Positions 1-14,899 of a stretch of 64,000 bases of DNA are shown piece by piece (the stretch's first letter is position 1; each line of letters opens with the position of its first letter). The stretch lies in NCBI GenBank assembly GCA_010093485.1, contig MU001509.1, positions 32,824 to 96,823 of the forward strand, given 5' to 3'. A program made the translations under genes and the position numbers. Below the pieces are notes generated by a model. That model ran no database searches and was not told the DNA's origin. It saw nothing but the letters and a program-made list of their open reading frames with translations. Source of the DNA: Karstenula rhodostoma CBS 690.94 (taxonomy: Eukaryota > Ascomycota > Dothideomycetes > Pleosporales > Didymosphaeriaceae).

Positions 1-265
1 CTAGGTATTATATAAGATCTTGGTATATTTTAGTAACTAAAATTATTTTTTTTAATTTAGAATTCCTTATTATTAAATTTTTTCACTTTAGGGTCTAGGT
101 ATTATATAAGATCTTAGTATATTTTAGTAACTAAAATTATTTTTTTTAATTTAGAATTCCTTATTATTAAATTTTTTTACTTTAGGGTCTAGGTATTACG
201 TAAGATCTTAGTATATTTTAGTAACTAAAATTATTTTTTTTAATTTAGGCCTAGATATTTTTTTA
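1..265. repeat. 94-bp tandem repeat, about 2.7 copies
   Basis: The unit starting CTAGGTATTA begins at 1, 95 and 189, giving an exact 94-bp period. The third copy diverges after about 60 bp, near the GGCCTAGATA at about 248. Copies differ mainly by C/T and G/A changes (for example at about 22 and 84), as RIP would produce. The array continues off the left edge, so its true copy number is unknown. Confidence 0.85.
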
Positions 266-510
266 CTTTAGTAAATACACGGGCCATTATTTTCCTACTT
301 AGGGCCCTAAAGTAAGGAGGCCTATATATATAGGTTTATACTATCTAATACCTATATATAATCTTCTCTACTTTTACTAGAATAATTACCCCCTACTATA
401 TTATACTATAATATATTAACTATATTAATTTATAATCTAAATACTAATACTATCTATATATTAAATACTAATACTATATATTATATTATTATATTATACT
501 TAAAATTAGA

Positions 511-540
511 TAGGGGGTTTATAGAAAAATTTACTATAAG
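511..540. repeat. Dispersed G-run hairpin, copy 1
   Basis: A run of five Gs is followed by TTTATAGAAAA and then an imperfect reverse complement. It is a member of a hairpin family described under findings. Confidence 0.5.
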
Positions 541-2742
541 TTCTTTAACTATATCTAGCCTATCTATTATCTATAAAAATATTTAGGTCCTCTATAATAT
601 ATACTCTAAAATACTTATATATATTAAAGTTATTACTAGTATTATTATAAAAATAGTTACTAAACTTATTTATTATAAATAGTAGATTACTAGAGTATCT
701 AAATAGCTATTTTTTTTCTTTCTCTTTAAGTATATATTTTTTAAGTACCTATATTTATTCTTTATCTAGATTATCTAATTCTAACTATATAAACTAGTTT
801 ACTAAATTAATAAAATATATATTTTTAGCTATTTAGACTATATCTATTATAATACCTATAATATACTTATTATACTTCTTTTATAGTATTATCTACTTAA
901 GACTATTTTCCTTATAATTATAGAGGTAAATAAACTCGTTCTAGTTAGCTTTAATATTTATATTATTAAAGAATAAAGTAATATTATACTTTTTCTCTAT
1001 AGATAATACTACTTAGCGCCATATCTATATAGGTAGGTCTAGGGGTATTAAGACTATAAATACCTCTAATTAGCTAAACTAGAGTTTAGTAGTATAGAAG
1101 ACTACTTCTTAATTCTTTATTATATCTCTAGAAATACTAAACTCTATCTAGTTATCTAGAAGAAATAGGTAATATATACTATTAAAAAGAGAAGCCTTTT
1201 ATACTTTATAAATTATATTAATAATAGTATAGGTATTATTTTATTATTAATAATTATAAGTCTTCCTTATAGGTTAGTTAGTAGAGTACTTATTAGAATT
1301 AAATAATCTATAAAAGAGTTAAAATATATTATATACTTATATTATAGAATAGTAGGTAAGAAGGTAGTTTAGAAAAGATAGTAGAGAGGAGAGAGAGGGG
1401 AAAAGAGAGAAAAAGGGGAAAAAGAAGTTATAAAGTAATTACTAAATTATAAATAAATATTTTAATAAATCTACCTATATAATAGTATATAAAATATTAC
1501 TAGATTATACTATTTAAGGTAAAGATTATAGTAAAGGCTACTATAATAGATTCTTAATATTATAGTAAAAAAATATAAGTAAATAATAGAATATATCTAT
1601 AAATTAGAACTATCTATACTAACTATTATTATATAATTCTAGACTATAACTCTACTTTAATCTTTATTACTATTATTCTATAGTTCTAAACTATAACCCT
1701 ATTTTAATTTCTATTCCCTATTTTAATCTCTATTATACTATAACTATATAATATTACTTACTACTTTCTTTTTCTACTATCTCTACTAGATTTCTTTAAT
1801 ACTATAATTAAATAGTCTATATTCTTTAGATTCTTATAGACCTTAATCTATTTTATAACCTAATTATATTCTTATATATTTAGAGGTATAAAATTACTAG
1901 GAGGTAGATAATATATTAAATATTACTTTATATAATTAAATATATTCTATATACTATACTTATCTAGATACTCTTTAATATCTAATATTTATTTATTAGA
2001 ACTCTACTTTATATTAACTTTTTAGGTAACCTTAAATACTTCTATATAGATATTATTAAATATCTAAAGACTATTATATTATATAGGAATAATAGTTAGA
2101 TAAGTATTTTATAAATTTATTTTAGTATCTTTAGTATATTTATTAAGTTCTACCTATATTTTAAATAGTATATTACTTACCTTTAGAGTATAGTCTATAA
2201 AATAAACTATATTAGATTTCTTCTTTTTTTTAAGTATAGACTTAGTATAGAAGATATTATCTAGATTAAAATTATATTTCTCTATTTAAATTACTTTATA
2301 TACGTCTAACTCTAGCTACCCTAATTTAATAATATTCTTAGTAAAGTTATCTAGAAAACTAGATATTCTAATAATAGTTCTAGTAGAAATAAAGACTATA
2401 AGAGTATATATTATAATAGAAAATAAAACTAAAATAGGCTACTACTTAAAAGGGTACTTATAGTTCTTATACTTCTTTTTAATAAACTTTATAATATATT
2501 TACTAAAAATAAAAAAATACTTATAGTTAGTATTATTAAGGACTATATTATACTTAGGCCTTCTAATAAAGGTATCTAGTATATTTTTATATACCTAAAT
2601 AATAATATTCTCTAAAATATTAAAGATTTTAGTAAACTTTTTAATACTATTTTTCTTAATAGTATAGTTAAAGAAAATAGATACTAATACTAGTAAAGTA
2701 AGTAGATTTTTACTAAAAAAGTTAGTAAAGATAGTTATTATA

Positions 2743-2779
2743 TAGGGGGTATATAGAAAAATTTCTAGAGTACCCCTAA
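2743..2779. repeat. Dispersed G-run hairpin, copy 2
   Basis: TAGGGGGTATATAGAAA is followed after two bases by TTTCTAGAGTACCCCTA, a near-perfect stem of about 17 bp. Confidence 0.6.
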
Positions 2780-3900
2780 GTAAATTAACTTACCTATATT
2801 ACTAGATACTATATATTCCTTAGATAGTAATATAGAAAAAATATATATTTAAATATTAGCTATTTTAATACTAATATTTAAAAGTCTAGTCTTCTATATT
2901 TTAGTTTAAAAGGAAATTTATAAAAGTATTAATATAATTATTATTCTAGAAATTATAGCTAGTACTAAATATCTAAAAGGATATAAAAAAAATATAAATC
3001 TTAGTCTTAGTACTATTTTAGAGAGATTAAATCTAATTATACTAGGCCGTGTTATTAAAGAAGTAAACTAAAAATAATATATACTCTAATAGTTTAAGAA
3101 TCTTTTAGATAAGCTCCTAAATTAGGGGTATAAAAAACTATAAAATAATTTTCTTATTATAAACTAGAGTCTAGTCTATAATAAGGACTATAATTACTTA
3201 TATTTTTAGTAAATACTTAAGGAATTTATAGGTAAGCTAAATATTATTAAGCTTATTCTAGTTAATATTATTAGGGATAGTATTATAACCTATATCTAGT
3301 ACCTTTTTAAATAATTACTAAATATAATTATTATATTCTTTTAGACTATTCTTAGAGAGTATATTATACTTTTTAAAAAGGGGGAACTAGTTATAGAACT
3401 AGAATTCGCGGTCTAGATTATATTTTAGGTTAAAGTAATTATTACTATATCTATATATAGAGTCCTTAGGTTACTTCTCTATATTAATCTTAATATATAA
3501 GTACCCGAGAAAAGGATAAAATTTAATAATTTAGATAGTCTTCTAAGTATAGGTATTAACTATAGAAATATTTTAACTACTAGAGCTTTTATATATTATA
3601 AATATATATTTAGACTAGTATATAAACTAGTTATTATAGATATACTTATCTAATAGTATAAATATTTATTTAATAGTATAATAATACTTTAGTAAAATAA
3701 ACTAGCTAATAATATTTCTAAATCTAGAAATAATAATATTATTAAAGTTATATCTAAGTATAAAATATACTATAATTAGTTATATAAGCTTTTCTTAAGT
3801 AATCTATTTATTATAAGTAGGGCTTAGAGTATTTATTATAAATTCTATCTAGTTACTATATAGAAATCTAAAGTATATACTATATATTATTAGTATATAT

Positions 3901-3936
3901 TAGGGGGGAATATAGAAAAATTTTCTAACCTCTCTA
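3901..3936. repeat. Dispersed G-run hairpin, copy 3
   Basis: Six Gs, then a TAGAAAA arm that faces TTTTCTA, then a C/T-rich arm. The stem is imperfect. Confidence 0.5.
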
Positions 3937-4788
3937 TAGAGGAATTTACTTAAAATCCTCCTTATTAAGTAGGTAGGGGTTATTATAATCTAGATAGAAC
4001 CCTATAATATAGCTAGTCTTAGCTAACTCTTTATAGTATTTATCCTCCTACTTAGTAAACTTATTAAAAAGGTTTAGATTCTCTAGTAGTTTTAAATAGT
4101 TTCTAATATCTTTTATACCCCTAGATATAGAATAGCCTAATAATAGAAATAATTTATATAAATATAACTATAAGATAATCCTTTATATAAAGCTTTAATT
4201 CTATAGAAAGTCTTATACCTTATTATAAAATACTAGTCTAAACTTATAATTAAAAGTATAGATATACTTATTTAGGGGTTTAGTTAGTAAGGAATTAGAT
4301 TATATTTTATAGTTCTAGAAGTTAAACTTATTTAGCTTAAAACTATTTTCCTTAGTAAATAATTTAATATTCTTTTTAATATAGAACTAGAAAGTATAGG
4401 GGCTAGTAAACTTAGCTATATAATTATAGAAGGCTATAAAAATAGTATACTAGTTATAAAAATTTTTATAGTTCTAAATACTTAAATTAATATTAGAGAA
4501 ACTAGTAACTATTTTAAAACTAGATATAACTAATAACTTATTAGAGAAGATTATAAAGATAGTAAAATAAATTAATATTTATATAAGCTTAGTTACTATC
4601 TAATAGTAAAGTCTAGCTAAGGTAAAATAAAAAAAGGACCTAGATTTATCTCTAGACTATTTATAATTTAAGTTTATAGTAGGCTAAATAGGTTACTTTT
4701 TATAGATATTAGTAAGCTTTAGATTAAGGTAGTATTTATAATCTACTATAATTTATAATAAGTTAATAGAGTAGAATAGAATATAGCT

Positions 4789-4822
4789 AGGGGGTTTATA
4801 GAAAAGTTTTCTATAAATCTAC
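4789..4822. repeat. Dispersed G-run hairpin, copy 4
   Basis: TTTATAGAAAA and TTTTCTATAAA form a perfect 11-bp inverted repeat around one G, preceded by a run of five Gs. Confidence 0.6.
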
Positions 4823-6726
4823 TAGAAATATACCTTAAGTATAATTACCCCTACTTAGATAGTTTTATCTAATCTAATTATATTAGTAATAATCCCGTTT
4901 TTAATAGGTACTATTTTATTAATACTAGCTAGTATATTAGCTACCTATTTTATAATAACTATTTACTACTATTTAAAAAAGAGTATTATATATAGTATTA
5001 ATTTATATCTTATATTAATAATATATATAGAGGTATAGACCTTTTTAAGGTATATTAGAATAAATATATTATTATTACTACCTATTTTAAAAATTTCTAT
5101 ACTATAATTATTAGCTTACTTAATAGAAAGAGATATTATATTAGCTACTTTACTTTATTTATTTCTTCGCGGTATATTATAGTTATCCTCTACTATAGTA
5201 TTTTTAGTATCCCTATAAACTATTTCTACTTCCTTTTTAGTAATTACTTTTAGTATATAGGATATTAATATACTATCCTCTACTATAGACTAGAAAGCCA
5301 GTAGAGTAATTTTTAAGTACTTTTAATAAAGATTATTAACTATATAAATAATTAGATTTTTAGTATAATTAGAGTTTATAATAGTTTTAATATTATATAA
5401 ATAATATTTTATATACTCCTAGAGTATATTAATAGAGGCTCTATATAATTAATACTTTATAATATTTATATTTATTATATAAACTATTATTAGATATAAA
5501 TATATAAACTTCTCTAGCTAGACCTTAGTAACTAGATTTTATAAAATATAAGTATCCTATTTTTTAATATTAGCTAGAAAAGATATAAAGATTTTTTTAT
5601 TTAATATTCTTTAGATATATTATAGCTCTACTATACTAAGAATAATATTATTATAGATAAGTAAATTCTTCTCTAACTTAGAAATTAGATTAGAATTACT
5701 AATCTTTAACTATTTCGTGGCTAAATAAGAAGGTATACCTTAAAAGTTAATATTATTAGCTACCTTTTATATAGCTCGTGTATTTATCTTTCTATTCTAT
5801 ACTCTAATAGTATTAAATTATATTTATATAGTAAGGGCCTTTATATAACCCTTTTAAATTAATATTACTAAGTTTTTAAGGGTATATATCTTATTAAGGG
5901 GTTAATTTAGCTATAGGATAATTTTATAACTAATCTATAGGTATATAAGGATTATATCTTCTTCCTTAATTTTTACTTAGTTAAAAAATAATTATATAGG
6001 TTAGATAAGAATATACTTTACCTTTTTTATAAAGTAGATCTAATAGAATACTAGACTCTAGAACTATTATATTTTAGATAGAGTAGTAAGTAATAAAATT
6101 TTATTTATTTTTAAAATATCCTTTTTAATTACTTTATCTAGACTTAGTAACTACTTACTAAGTTTAATATACTATATAATTTCTTTATAGACTAAAGTAA
6201 TAAGTAGGTTTATAATATATATTTAAATAAAGATATTAGAAAATATAGTAAATATTTTATTAGTAAAATCTCTAGAACTAGTAATCTATTTTAAAAAAGA
6301 TACTAAGTCTAATATATATAGGGTTCTATTTATATAGACTAAGATTACTTCTATTTTATTAGCTACTATATCCTCTATATCTCTACTATTACTATAATTA
6401 AATACTTTATTTTTAAAAAAAATAATAGGTATATTATCTAGTAATTAGTTACTAGGGGGGTAATTAGAAAAGTTTTAGAAAGTATTTATATATTCGACTT
6501 ATATTATAGAAGTAAAAGTATATAAATTTAGTAATCTAGTATACTTCTATTTTATAGCTAGATTAGGTATAATAAGACTAGCTTTACTTAAGTCTAATTA
6601 AGGTAAGGGAGGCTAGTTAGAATCTAGATTATACTAGTTTAGGAAACTAAATTTATTAATATACTTCTCTAAATCTAGAATATTAAAAGAGGAGATCTCT
6701 ATATTAGATAATATATTATAGGTATA

Positions 6727-6936
6727 TAGGGGGTACTTAGAAAACTTTTTAATATCCCCCCTTAGATTAGTATAAGAGTATAGTAGTTATAAATATATAG
6801 AGGTATATAAAAAACTTTTTAATATTCCCCCTTAAACTAGTATAAGAGTATAATAGTTATAGATATATAAAAGTATATAAAAAACTTTTTAATATTCCCC
6901 CCTATACTAGTATAAAAGTATAGTAATAGTAAATAT
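6727..6936. repeat. 70-bp tandem repeat, three copies
   Basis: The landmark AAAACTTTTTAATAT recurs at 6741, 6811 and 6881, an exact 70-bp period. Each unit contains the G-run/C-run hairpin motif. The same triplicate is conserved in copy B with landmarks at 23323, 23393 and 23463. Confidence 0.85.
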
Positions 6937-9900
6937 AGTAAATATATTAAACTAGTATAGTTCTATAAATAAAAAAGGAAAAATAAAAAAAAAAAAAAAA
7001 AACTATATACTAAATAATATTAGTAAACTAATTTCTATTATAATAGATTCTAATTTATACTAAGTTAGTAATTACTATAAAGATTTATAGAAAAGTTTCT
7101 AACTTATTACTTATTTAGTTAAAGGTAGCCTATTAGTTAGGGCTATATTATTTAGGAATTTTTAAAAAAGTTTAGTATATTTAGTATCTCTTCTAGCTAA
7201 ATCTAACTAATTACTATACTTATAATATTAAAGATATTATAGTGGCTAAGAGTAATAGAAATAAAAACTATAATAGAAGTAGTAAAAGGGTATTAAAAGA
7301 TAGAGTAGATAAGAGTAGAGAGTAAAAAAGATAGAAAGTTTAAATAGTATATATTTTATTTAAGCGCTTTATTTACTTACCTATATTAAGCCTATATTAT
7401 ATAACTAATATATTATCTAAATAAGAGACCTAAATAAAAAATAATTATACTTTACCTAAAATTAGATAGGGTATTAACTTATTTATATTCTTTTATAGGA
7501 GTATTCCTTATATATTATCTAGTTATTAGCTTAGTAAGGTATAAATATATAATATTACTATTTTTTTTATTATATATCTAGTCCTTCTATATTCTAGTTT
7601 CTATCTTAAGTATATAGTAAAAGTAATTAGTTATATTATCCTAATATAAGGTATATTTTTATAATCTAGTTTAGTTCTAAAATAATTCTCTCTACTTTAT
7701 AGTTATTTCTAAAATCGACTATCTTTATAAAGTATATTCTAAAGTTATATAATAAGTTTATATTCTATTTATCTCTTTTTATTTTCTTAATTTTATTAAT
7801 CTATTTAGAGTGTATAGCTTTATATTTATCCTAAAGAATAGTCTAAATATTATAAATTATATATTTATTAATATAGAGACCTTATTAGGCTAGAATAGTC
7901 CTTACTTTACTTATTTCTAGAAATATTTATTCTAGATAGTAGTTAGTAGGTATTAGATAGAACTAATAATTACCCTTTATCTATTTATTATCTATAGTAT
8001 ACTAATAAATTATAATAATATTTCTAATATACTTAGCTTAGCTACTATTAATACTAGTATACTAATTCTATTTATATTTAAATAGATCTCCTTTAATAAA
8101 ATAGATAATATAGTATAGCCTCTAGTAGACTATATAAGTAGGTAATTTATTATAGAATAACTTAGTATATAGCTTACTAGTATCGTTAGTATTCTATATA
8201 AAGAAGTTAAATTCTTTTTTTTATTTAGTAGATATAAAAGGTATATATAATAGAGAGCTTACTATTTATAAATTAGGGTAGTATACTAGGGTTATATAGA
8301 TATAAACTTATTTTAGAAAAAGAATTATTTTATAGGTATTATTATATCTCTATAAGTATAACTATAGGATATTAGAATATATAAAAATAATAGGCCCTAG
8401 TATATTAATATTAGTATTAGTATTACTAATAACTATTTCTTTAACTAGGGAGTTTATAGTATCTAAATAGAGCCGGTTTATATAAAAGGGTAGAATTTTA
8501 GTATATAAATATTATAAAATTACTTAAAAAGGGTATATATTATCCTTAAGGTATTACTATCTAAAAAACTATTAATAATAATATAATAGTAGACTTTATT
8601 TAGGGACTAAAGTTATATATAGGTAAGAATAGATATTTTTACTATATTACTAGCCTTATTAAAATATATATTAGGAATGGTATCTACTAGTACTAGTCTA
8701 GTAAGGCTAGATTTACTATTCTAACTAATCTATCTATCTACCTAAATAAGACTATAAAAGTTTACTAGTAGTATAAAATATAGTATTATATATATATCTA
8801 ATATATTTAGGCCTTTTATAAGGATACTTATAACTACTATAATATCTATCTTTAAGGTCTAGAATTATACTAGACTTATAAATTATTTTTTTTTTTTTAT
8901 TTTTCTATAGTACTTAGAATAGTTAAACTATAGAGCTAGTATATCTATAGTTATAGTAAGGTTAATATAAATAAAAACCTTTTTATATAATTAGAAAACC
9001 TTTTTAATATATTTTACTATAACTATTATAGGGTCTATACTTATTATATATAAGGTATAGACCTTATACCGGATTTTAGGCTAAATAGTAGACTTTCTAA
9101 AGGTTATAATATTAGTAAAAAGTTTAAGAAGTTAAAAGACTTAGCTCTATTTAGTAGGTAGTAGGGTTATAAAAAAAAGTATAAGAGGGATATAGTATTT
9201 AGTAAATATATAGAGATTATAAAGATAAAGGTAATAGGCTATATTTAAAAGAATAATATAGTAGAACTTATCTATTATAATCCTTTCTAATACTTCTAAT
9301 ACTTTCTATCTAGTAATATAGGTCTAAAAGGAATTATTTAAAATATTTTTAAAAATTATTAGAATAATAGATACTTATTTATTATATACTCTTTACTACT
9401 ATATAGTAACTCTAATTTATAATTTAAAATAATAATAAAGAAAATTAGAGTAAAGTATTACTAGTAGAATAATAATAATAGTTTAACTATAGTCTAGAAA
9501 GTAGGTAGGAAGAAAAAAAAAGAGACTTTTACTAGACTTAGTATCTATAATATAGATAACTATACTCTCTCCTATTAAAATTATATAGAGAGCTTACTCT
9601 TATTATTCTCTAAACTAGACTAACTTTTTAAAATTCTCTTATAATAGTTATATTATATTAATATCTAGATAATTAGAATAGATAGCTTTTTTAGTTTTCT
9701 AAAAGGTCTCTTTCTTTTAGGTTAGAAGAAACTCTAAGGCCTTATACTACTTAGTAAATATCTTAAAATATACCTCTAAATTATTAAACTTATAAGTAAA
9801 AATTCTTAAGATATCTAGAATATAGACTATATAGGCTATTTCTAATAAATAGCTAATTTATATTTTATAGACTTCTATCTCTACTTTATCTATTATTTTA

Positions 9901-12900
9901 TTAACCTCCTCCTTTAATAATTTCTATAGTAGGCGATTAGTAGTAGAAAGCTTTCTACTAAAGGTAATAAGGAAATAGTATATTATACTAATATTAATCT
10001 TTTTTTCTATTTAATAAAGTATTACCCACCTTATAATATAATTAAGAGCCTAAGAGGTAGTCTATTACTTACTAAGTAGATTTAGTTAAAATAGATAGTT
10101 CTAGGCTTAATTATAGTAATAATTATATATTTTCTTATTAATTTATCCCTATATAGTAAGGTAGAAAGGATAAATAAGTTAAATATACTAGACTAAAAAA
10201 CTACCTACTTTATAAGAAAGAAAATAGTAAATAGTTTTTATAAACTTATTTCTATTATAGCCCTTATAGTATTAAGAAATAATAGTAATAAGATTATTAT
10301 AAAGGAATATATTCTAGATATTAGTTATATAATTATTTTTAAGTTATAAATTTAATACCTTAGTATTATAGCTAGACTAGCCACTTATAAAATATATAAA
10401 ATCTAAGAGTATACTAAAAAATTTTTAAATAAGGTTATAATATTACTATACCTAGGTATAGTTTTTAATACTAATAAGTAAATAACCTTTAGAGCCCTTT
10501 ATATTAAATAACTATAAAAGCTATTAAATAATAAAACTAGTATTATACTTAAGTTATAGGTTATCTATATTAAAGATACTAAAACTAGGGATTATATTTT
10601 TTAAATCTTTTCTTAGTATATTTTATAGGATAGAGGGTAGCCCTACCTATATTTATATAAATACTAGCTAGTAGAGAAGGATAAATACCTCCTTAAATAG
10701 ATTACTTATTATAGAAGAGAATAAAGTAAGGTTTATTCTAATTCTATAAATAGTTATATTATCCTTATTTTAGTAAATAAAGGTATCTAAGTTCTCCCTA
10801 TACTAAAAGGTACTAAGGAAGTATATTATATTAATAAATTAATTTATAGAGATAGAGTACTTTATAATAAAATAATTATATATCTATATCTTAAATATAT
10901 TATATAGCTCTCTATTCTAATTCTCTACCTTATAATTATTTAGCTTAGTAATAAAAAAGCTAGCCTTCTTTTAAAAAATTAGTAAATTAGAATTAGAATA
11001 ATCTAGAGCCTCTATAGGTACTATATAGAGAAGTATATTTTAGAGATATTATAAACTAGTAAATCTATATATTTTTTTAAGGGCTAATATATTAATAGTA
11101 AAGTTATAAGCCTCTTAAAATCTATTACCTTAGGGGGAGAGACTAAGGAAGGCTACTAGGATAATAAGAACAAGTTTAAACTAAGTAAACTAGCTAGTTT
11201 ATTCTAGTAAAGAGAATTAGAAAGTATAATAATATTTTTTAAATAGGTTTAAATATATATAGTTATAGTATTTTTTAATAATAGGGAGAACTTCTATTAT
11301 ATCTAGATAGGTTATAATCTACTTTTAAACTAGTTACTAATATTTTTATAGATAAAGGGTCTTAGATTATATAGCCCTAGGAGATAAAGTATAAAAAAAG
11401 AAAAGGAAGATTTTTTAGAAAAGATTAGTATAGTAAAGAGTAAAGTTTTAGTAAGATTTAATAAAAACTATAGAAATATTATATTTATACTTTTATATTA
11501 TTTAGATTTATATAAAGTAGAAGGTTTTTATTATTATATTTTATTATATATAAGCTATACTCTTTATAGTAGTATATAGGTAGAAAAGCTTAAATTTAAA
11601 TTTAGCTTTAGGTATAATAATAAATACTAGGCACGCTTATTATATAGTAATACTAGTAAAGACCTCTAAAAATCTAGTATATACTATTTATAAATTTATA
11701 GATATAGAAAGTATACTAGATATAAATTATAGCTATTATTCCTATATATACTATATCTATACTAAAGTATATTATAGCTAGAACTTTAGAGAAGAGGCTA
11801 TACTATAATTTAGTTATATAATAGAAGTAATAGGCTTAGCTAGAAATAATATAAATTAAAAGTAATAAAAATTAAAATATAAATTAATTAGGAATATAAG
11901 GGTATTATATAGTTTAGATAGAATTTCTATAATACTAATAGAAGGTACCTTAAATTAGTAGGTTATATTAAGGTAGGTAAATAGGGGTAGAATAGAAGGA
12001 AAGAACTATTAACTTATAATTATTTTAATATAGTTAGAGTACTAGAGATAATACTTAGTTATACTATTATAGAAATAGCTATAGATTATATAACTATTAT
12101 ATAGGTAGGTAAATATATTATATTTTATAGTAGCTCTAATAATAATTAAGCTATATATATTATAGTAATAGCTATTACTATATACTAGTAGACTAGAATA
12201 AAATATCTTAGTCTTAATAAGGATAATAAAGTCCTTATAGTTTTATAAAAGAAAATAATTATTAGATAAATTATTAACTAACTCTTAAATTTTATATCTT
12301 TATTTAGGTATAGTAGTATTATAGTACTCTTTACTAAAATAAAAAAATATTTTACTAGAAAGGAGAATATAATAATATAATATATAGAATATAAAGTTAT
12401 AAACTTTATTAAAATAAATAAATATTACTTAGGCTATAGTAGATAGAAAAGGTAGCCTTAATTTTAGCCCTAATTTAGATTAAAATTAGTAGGCTACTAA
12501 GATAGAGGGAATATATAATATTATTTAATTTTAGCTATAGTCTAGACTAAAATTAGATAGCTATTAAGCTAAACTAGAAAAATATTATATATTAGTATAT
12601 AATAAAGGTAATATAGCTACTAGTATTAAATAATAAATATACTAGTTATAATAGTATATATACTATTAGATATTTATAAAGAAAAGAAATTAATTAAGAG
12701 TAATTTACTAAATATATTATAGTATATATATAAAGCTATATATTCTAGAAACCCTATATATAAAAAAGTATATAATAAGAATAGCTCTACTAGTAATATT
12801 TTTATAGTATCTATACTAGAGGATATAGTATAATAGGTATATTAATATACTTTAAAAAAGAATATTATCTAGTTTATTATATAAAAGTATAAGAGTTAAA

Positions 12901-13635
12901 TAGTAGAGGATAGAAAAACTAATATTAAAGAAGTATATAAAAGTACTAGTAGGATTAGTATTAAAAAGAGGTATACTAAAAGATAAAATAATAAAGAGGA
13001 GGACTAAGGTATAAAAAAAAAAAAGAAGAAGTAACTAAAAAAAGCTAGTATAAAAGAGGTAAATAAAAGACTAAAATAAAAGTTAGAAAAGGTAATAGTA
13101 TAAAAGGTAATAAGTATATAAGACTTATCTACTATAATAGCTAAAAATATTATAATAAGTAAAGAGGAGTAAAGATATAGAAAGTTTATCTAGAGTTTAC
13201 TAGAAGTAGGTATAAATATAATAGGTAGTATAATTAGTAGGGCTATAGTAATTAGAATAGTAAACTATTTATAAAATTAGAAAATAGTACTATAGGTATA
13301 AAGAGTATAGTATAAGAAGGAAAAAAGGTTTTTTACTAATATAGAAAATAAAGTAAGTAAACTTATAATAGGGGAAGGTATATTATTTAAAGAAAATAAA
13401 GAAAGTAATATAAATTAAAAATAAAACTAGCTAATACTATTATAGTATTTAAAAAATATATATATAGAGTCTAGCCTTATAAGGGGGAATATAGTAAGGT
13501 TTATATTACTATATATAATAGTAAAATAAGGCCAGACTATTAGAATTATTAAAGAGATAAGGTAGTAATAAATATAGGTAGTAATTTAAATAGAATTTAA
13601 AGTAGTAGAAATAATAGTATAAGAGTAAAAAGTAC

Positions 13636-13640
13636 TATTT
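13636..13640. repeat. Target-site duplication of G1, left
   Basis: TATTT directly before the left LTR matches TATTT at 21773-21777 directly after the right LTR. The unoccupied site is visible in copy B at 43921-43925. Confidence 0.9.
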
Positions 13641-13886
13641 TATAAAATTAAAATATAGCTAAATAGAGTAAATACTCTTAGAATTAGATAGATAAAAAAA
13701 ACTATATAAATTAAAACTAAATTTAAGATACTAAGATAAAGAGGATTCTAGAGAGGAACTCTTTATATACTAAATATCTAAAATCTACTAACTAATCTAT
13801 ATATAGACTACTAGCTAAGGCCTAAGCTTAAAGGTAAATAAATATCCTATAAAGGAATTTAATCTTAGGTTAAATTAACCCTTATA
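13641..13886 (-). repeat. G1 left LTR (3' LTR in element orientation)
   Basis: 246 bp, matching 21527-21772 with differences that are mostly C/T and G/A transitions. It also matches the LTRs of G2. The polypurine tract lies immediately inside it. Confidence 0.9.
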
Positions 13887-14899
13887 CTACCCCTCTCTAA
13901 GTATAATCTAGAGTTTTAATAGTCTCTAAGGACTATAAAAATATCTATATCTATAAAAAAAAAAAAAAGAATAAATTAGTCTAGAGAAAAAAAATAAAAA
14001 TAAAGAAAAATATTCTCTATACTTTTAAAAAATTTTCTATTAAACTTATATAGTTATAGACTAGATTAGAGTATCCTACTTTAGTATAATTATATAGGGC
14101 TCCGCGATTTTCTATATAAAAATATCTTTATTTAGAATTTTTCTAAGTAATTAGCTACGTGCTATTATATATATATTATATAGGGTTCCCTAATCCTATA
14201 AGAAGAGGTTAAGATCTAGTTTAAAATCTTAAATTTCTTATTATAGTTAAAGACTTAAAGTATTTAATATATAAAGCTTAATTCTTTATAGTATTAAAAA
14301 GTATAAAATAAGTATATTTTATAAATACTAAATAGGCTATCTAAATTAAGCTATTATATTAACTAGCCTATTTTTAGGTAATCCTTTATTAACTACCTAC
14401 TTTAATAAATATATTATCTTTAGGATTACTATCTAAAAATACTTTATTAAGGATAACTTTCTTCTAAGTATCTAGGTACTTAGGGGGCCTAGTTACCTAA
14501 GAATTAGTATTATAAAAATTACCTACTAGCTTTAGAGTATTTTTAAAATTAGATACTAAATACTATATATTATCTAGATTATAGCCTTACTATACTACTT
14601 AATACTAGAGTTTTCCCTAGCTTAGTTAGCTATTATAAATAAGTAATACCTTTTATTTAAGAGTACTATTAACTTTAGTTAGTAGTTTCTATAGTTAGTA
14701 TTATCTAAAAAGTAGGTTATTAGGTACTTTCTAAAGATAGTTTATATAAAATACTAAATAAACTTTTATATATAATAGTAATTTAAGTTTATAGAATAAC
14801 CCTTTTATCCCTATAATATAGTATAGACTATATATTTACTTATTAAACTTAATAGAGGGATATAATATTAAAAAGCCTTTTAGAGTAATATAAATAAAG

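Larger units (their letters stand above)
266..6205. repeat. RIP-degraded AT-rich repeat, unclassified
   Basis: This stretch has no usable ORF and almost no CpA or TpG. It carries several dispersed imperfect hairpins (about 511-540, 2743-2779, 3901-3936, 4789-4822) of the same kind found in the duplicated unit to its right, so it probably belongs to the same large element. Some minus-strand stretches (for example about 540-1090 and 3960-4700) read as protein-like if RIP-type stop codons are ignored, but I recognise no family. Its left boundary with the 94-bp array is approximate. Confidence 0.6.
6206..13640. repeat. Copy A of duplicated unit, left part
   Basis: This segment is repeated, more heavily mutated, at 22791-23830 and 39147-43925. 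The match is easy to follow by eye, for example the 70-bp triplicate at 6727-6936 against the same array near 23310-23520, and 13400-13635 against 43690-43920. About 1.6 kb (near 7252-8838) has no counterpart in copy B. It contains no intact ORF. Plus-strand stretches near 11.2-13 kb read as protein-like if RIP stops are ignored, but I cannot name the family. Confidence 0.8.

Noticed and set aside
85..94. TTTAGGGT resembling a telomere repeat
   Set aside because: It occurs once per 94-bp unit, not as consecutive TTAGGG copies.
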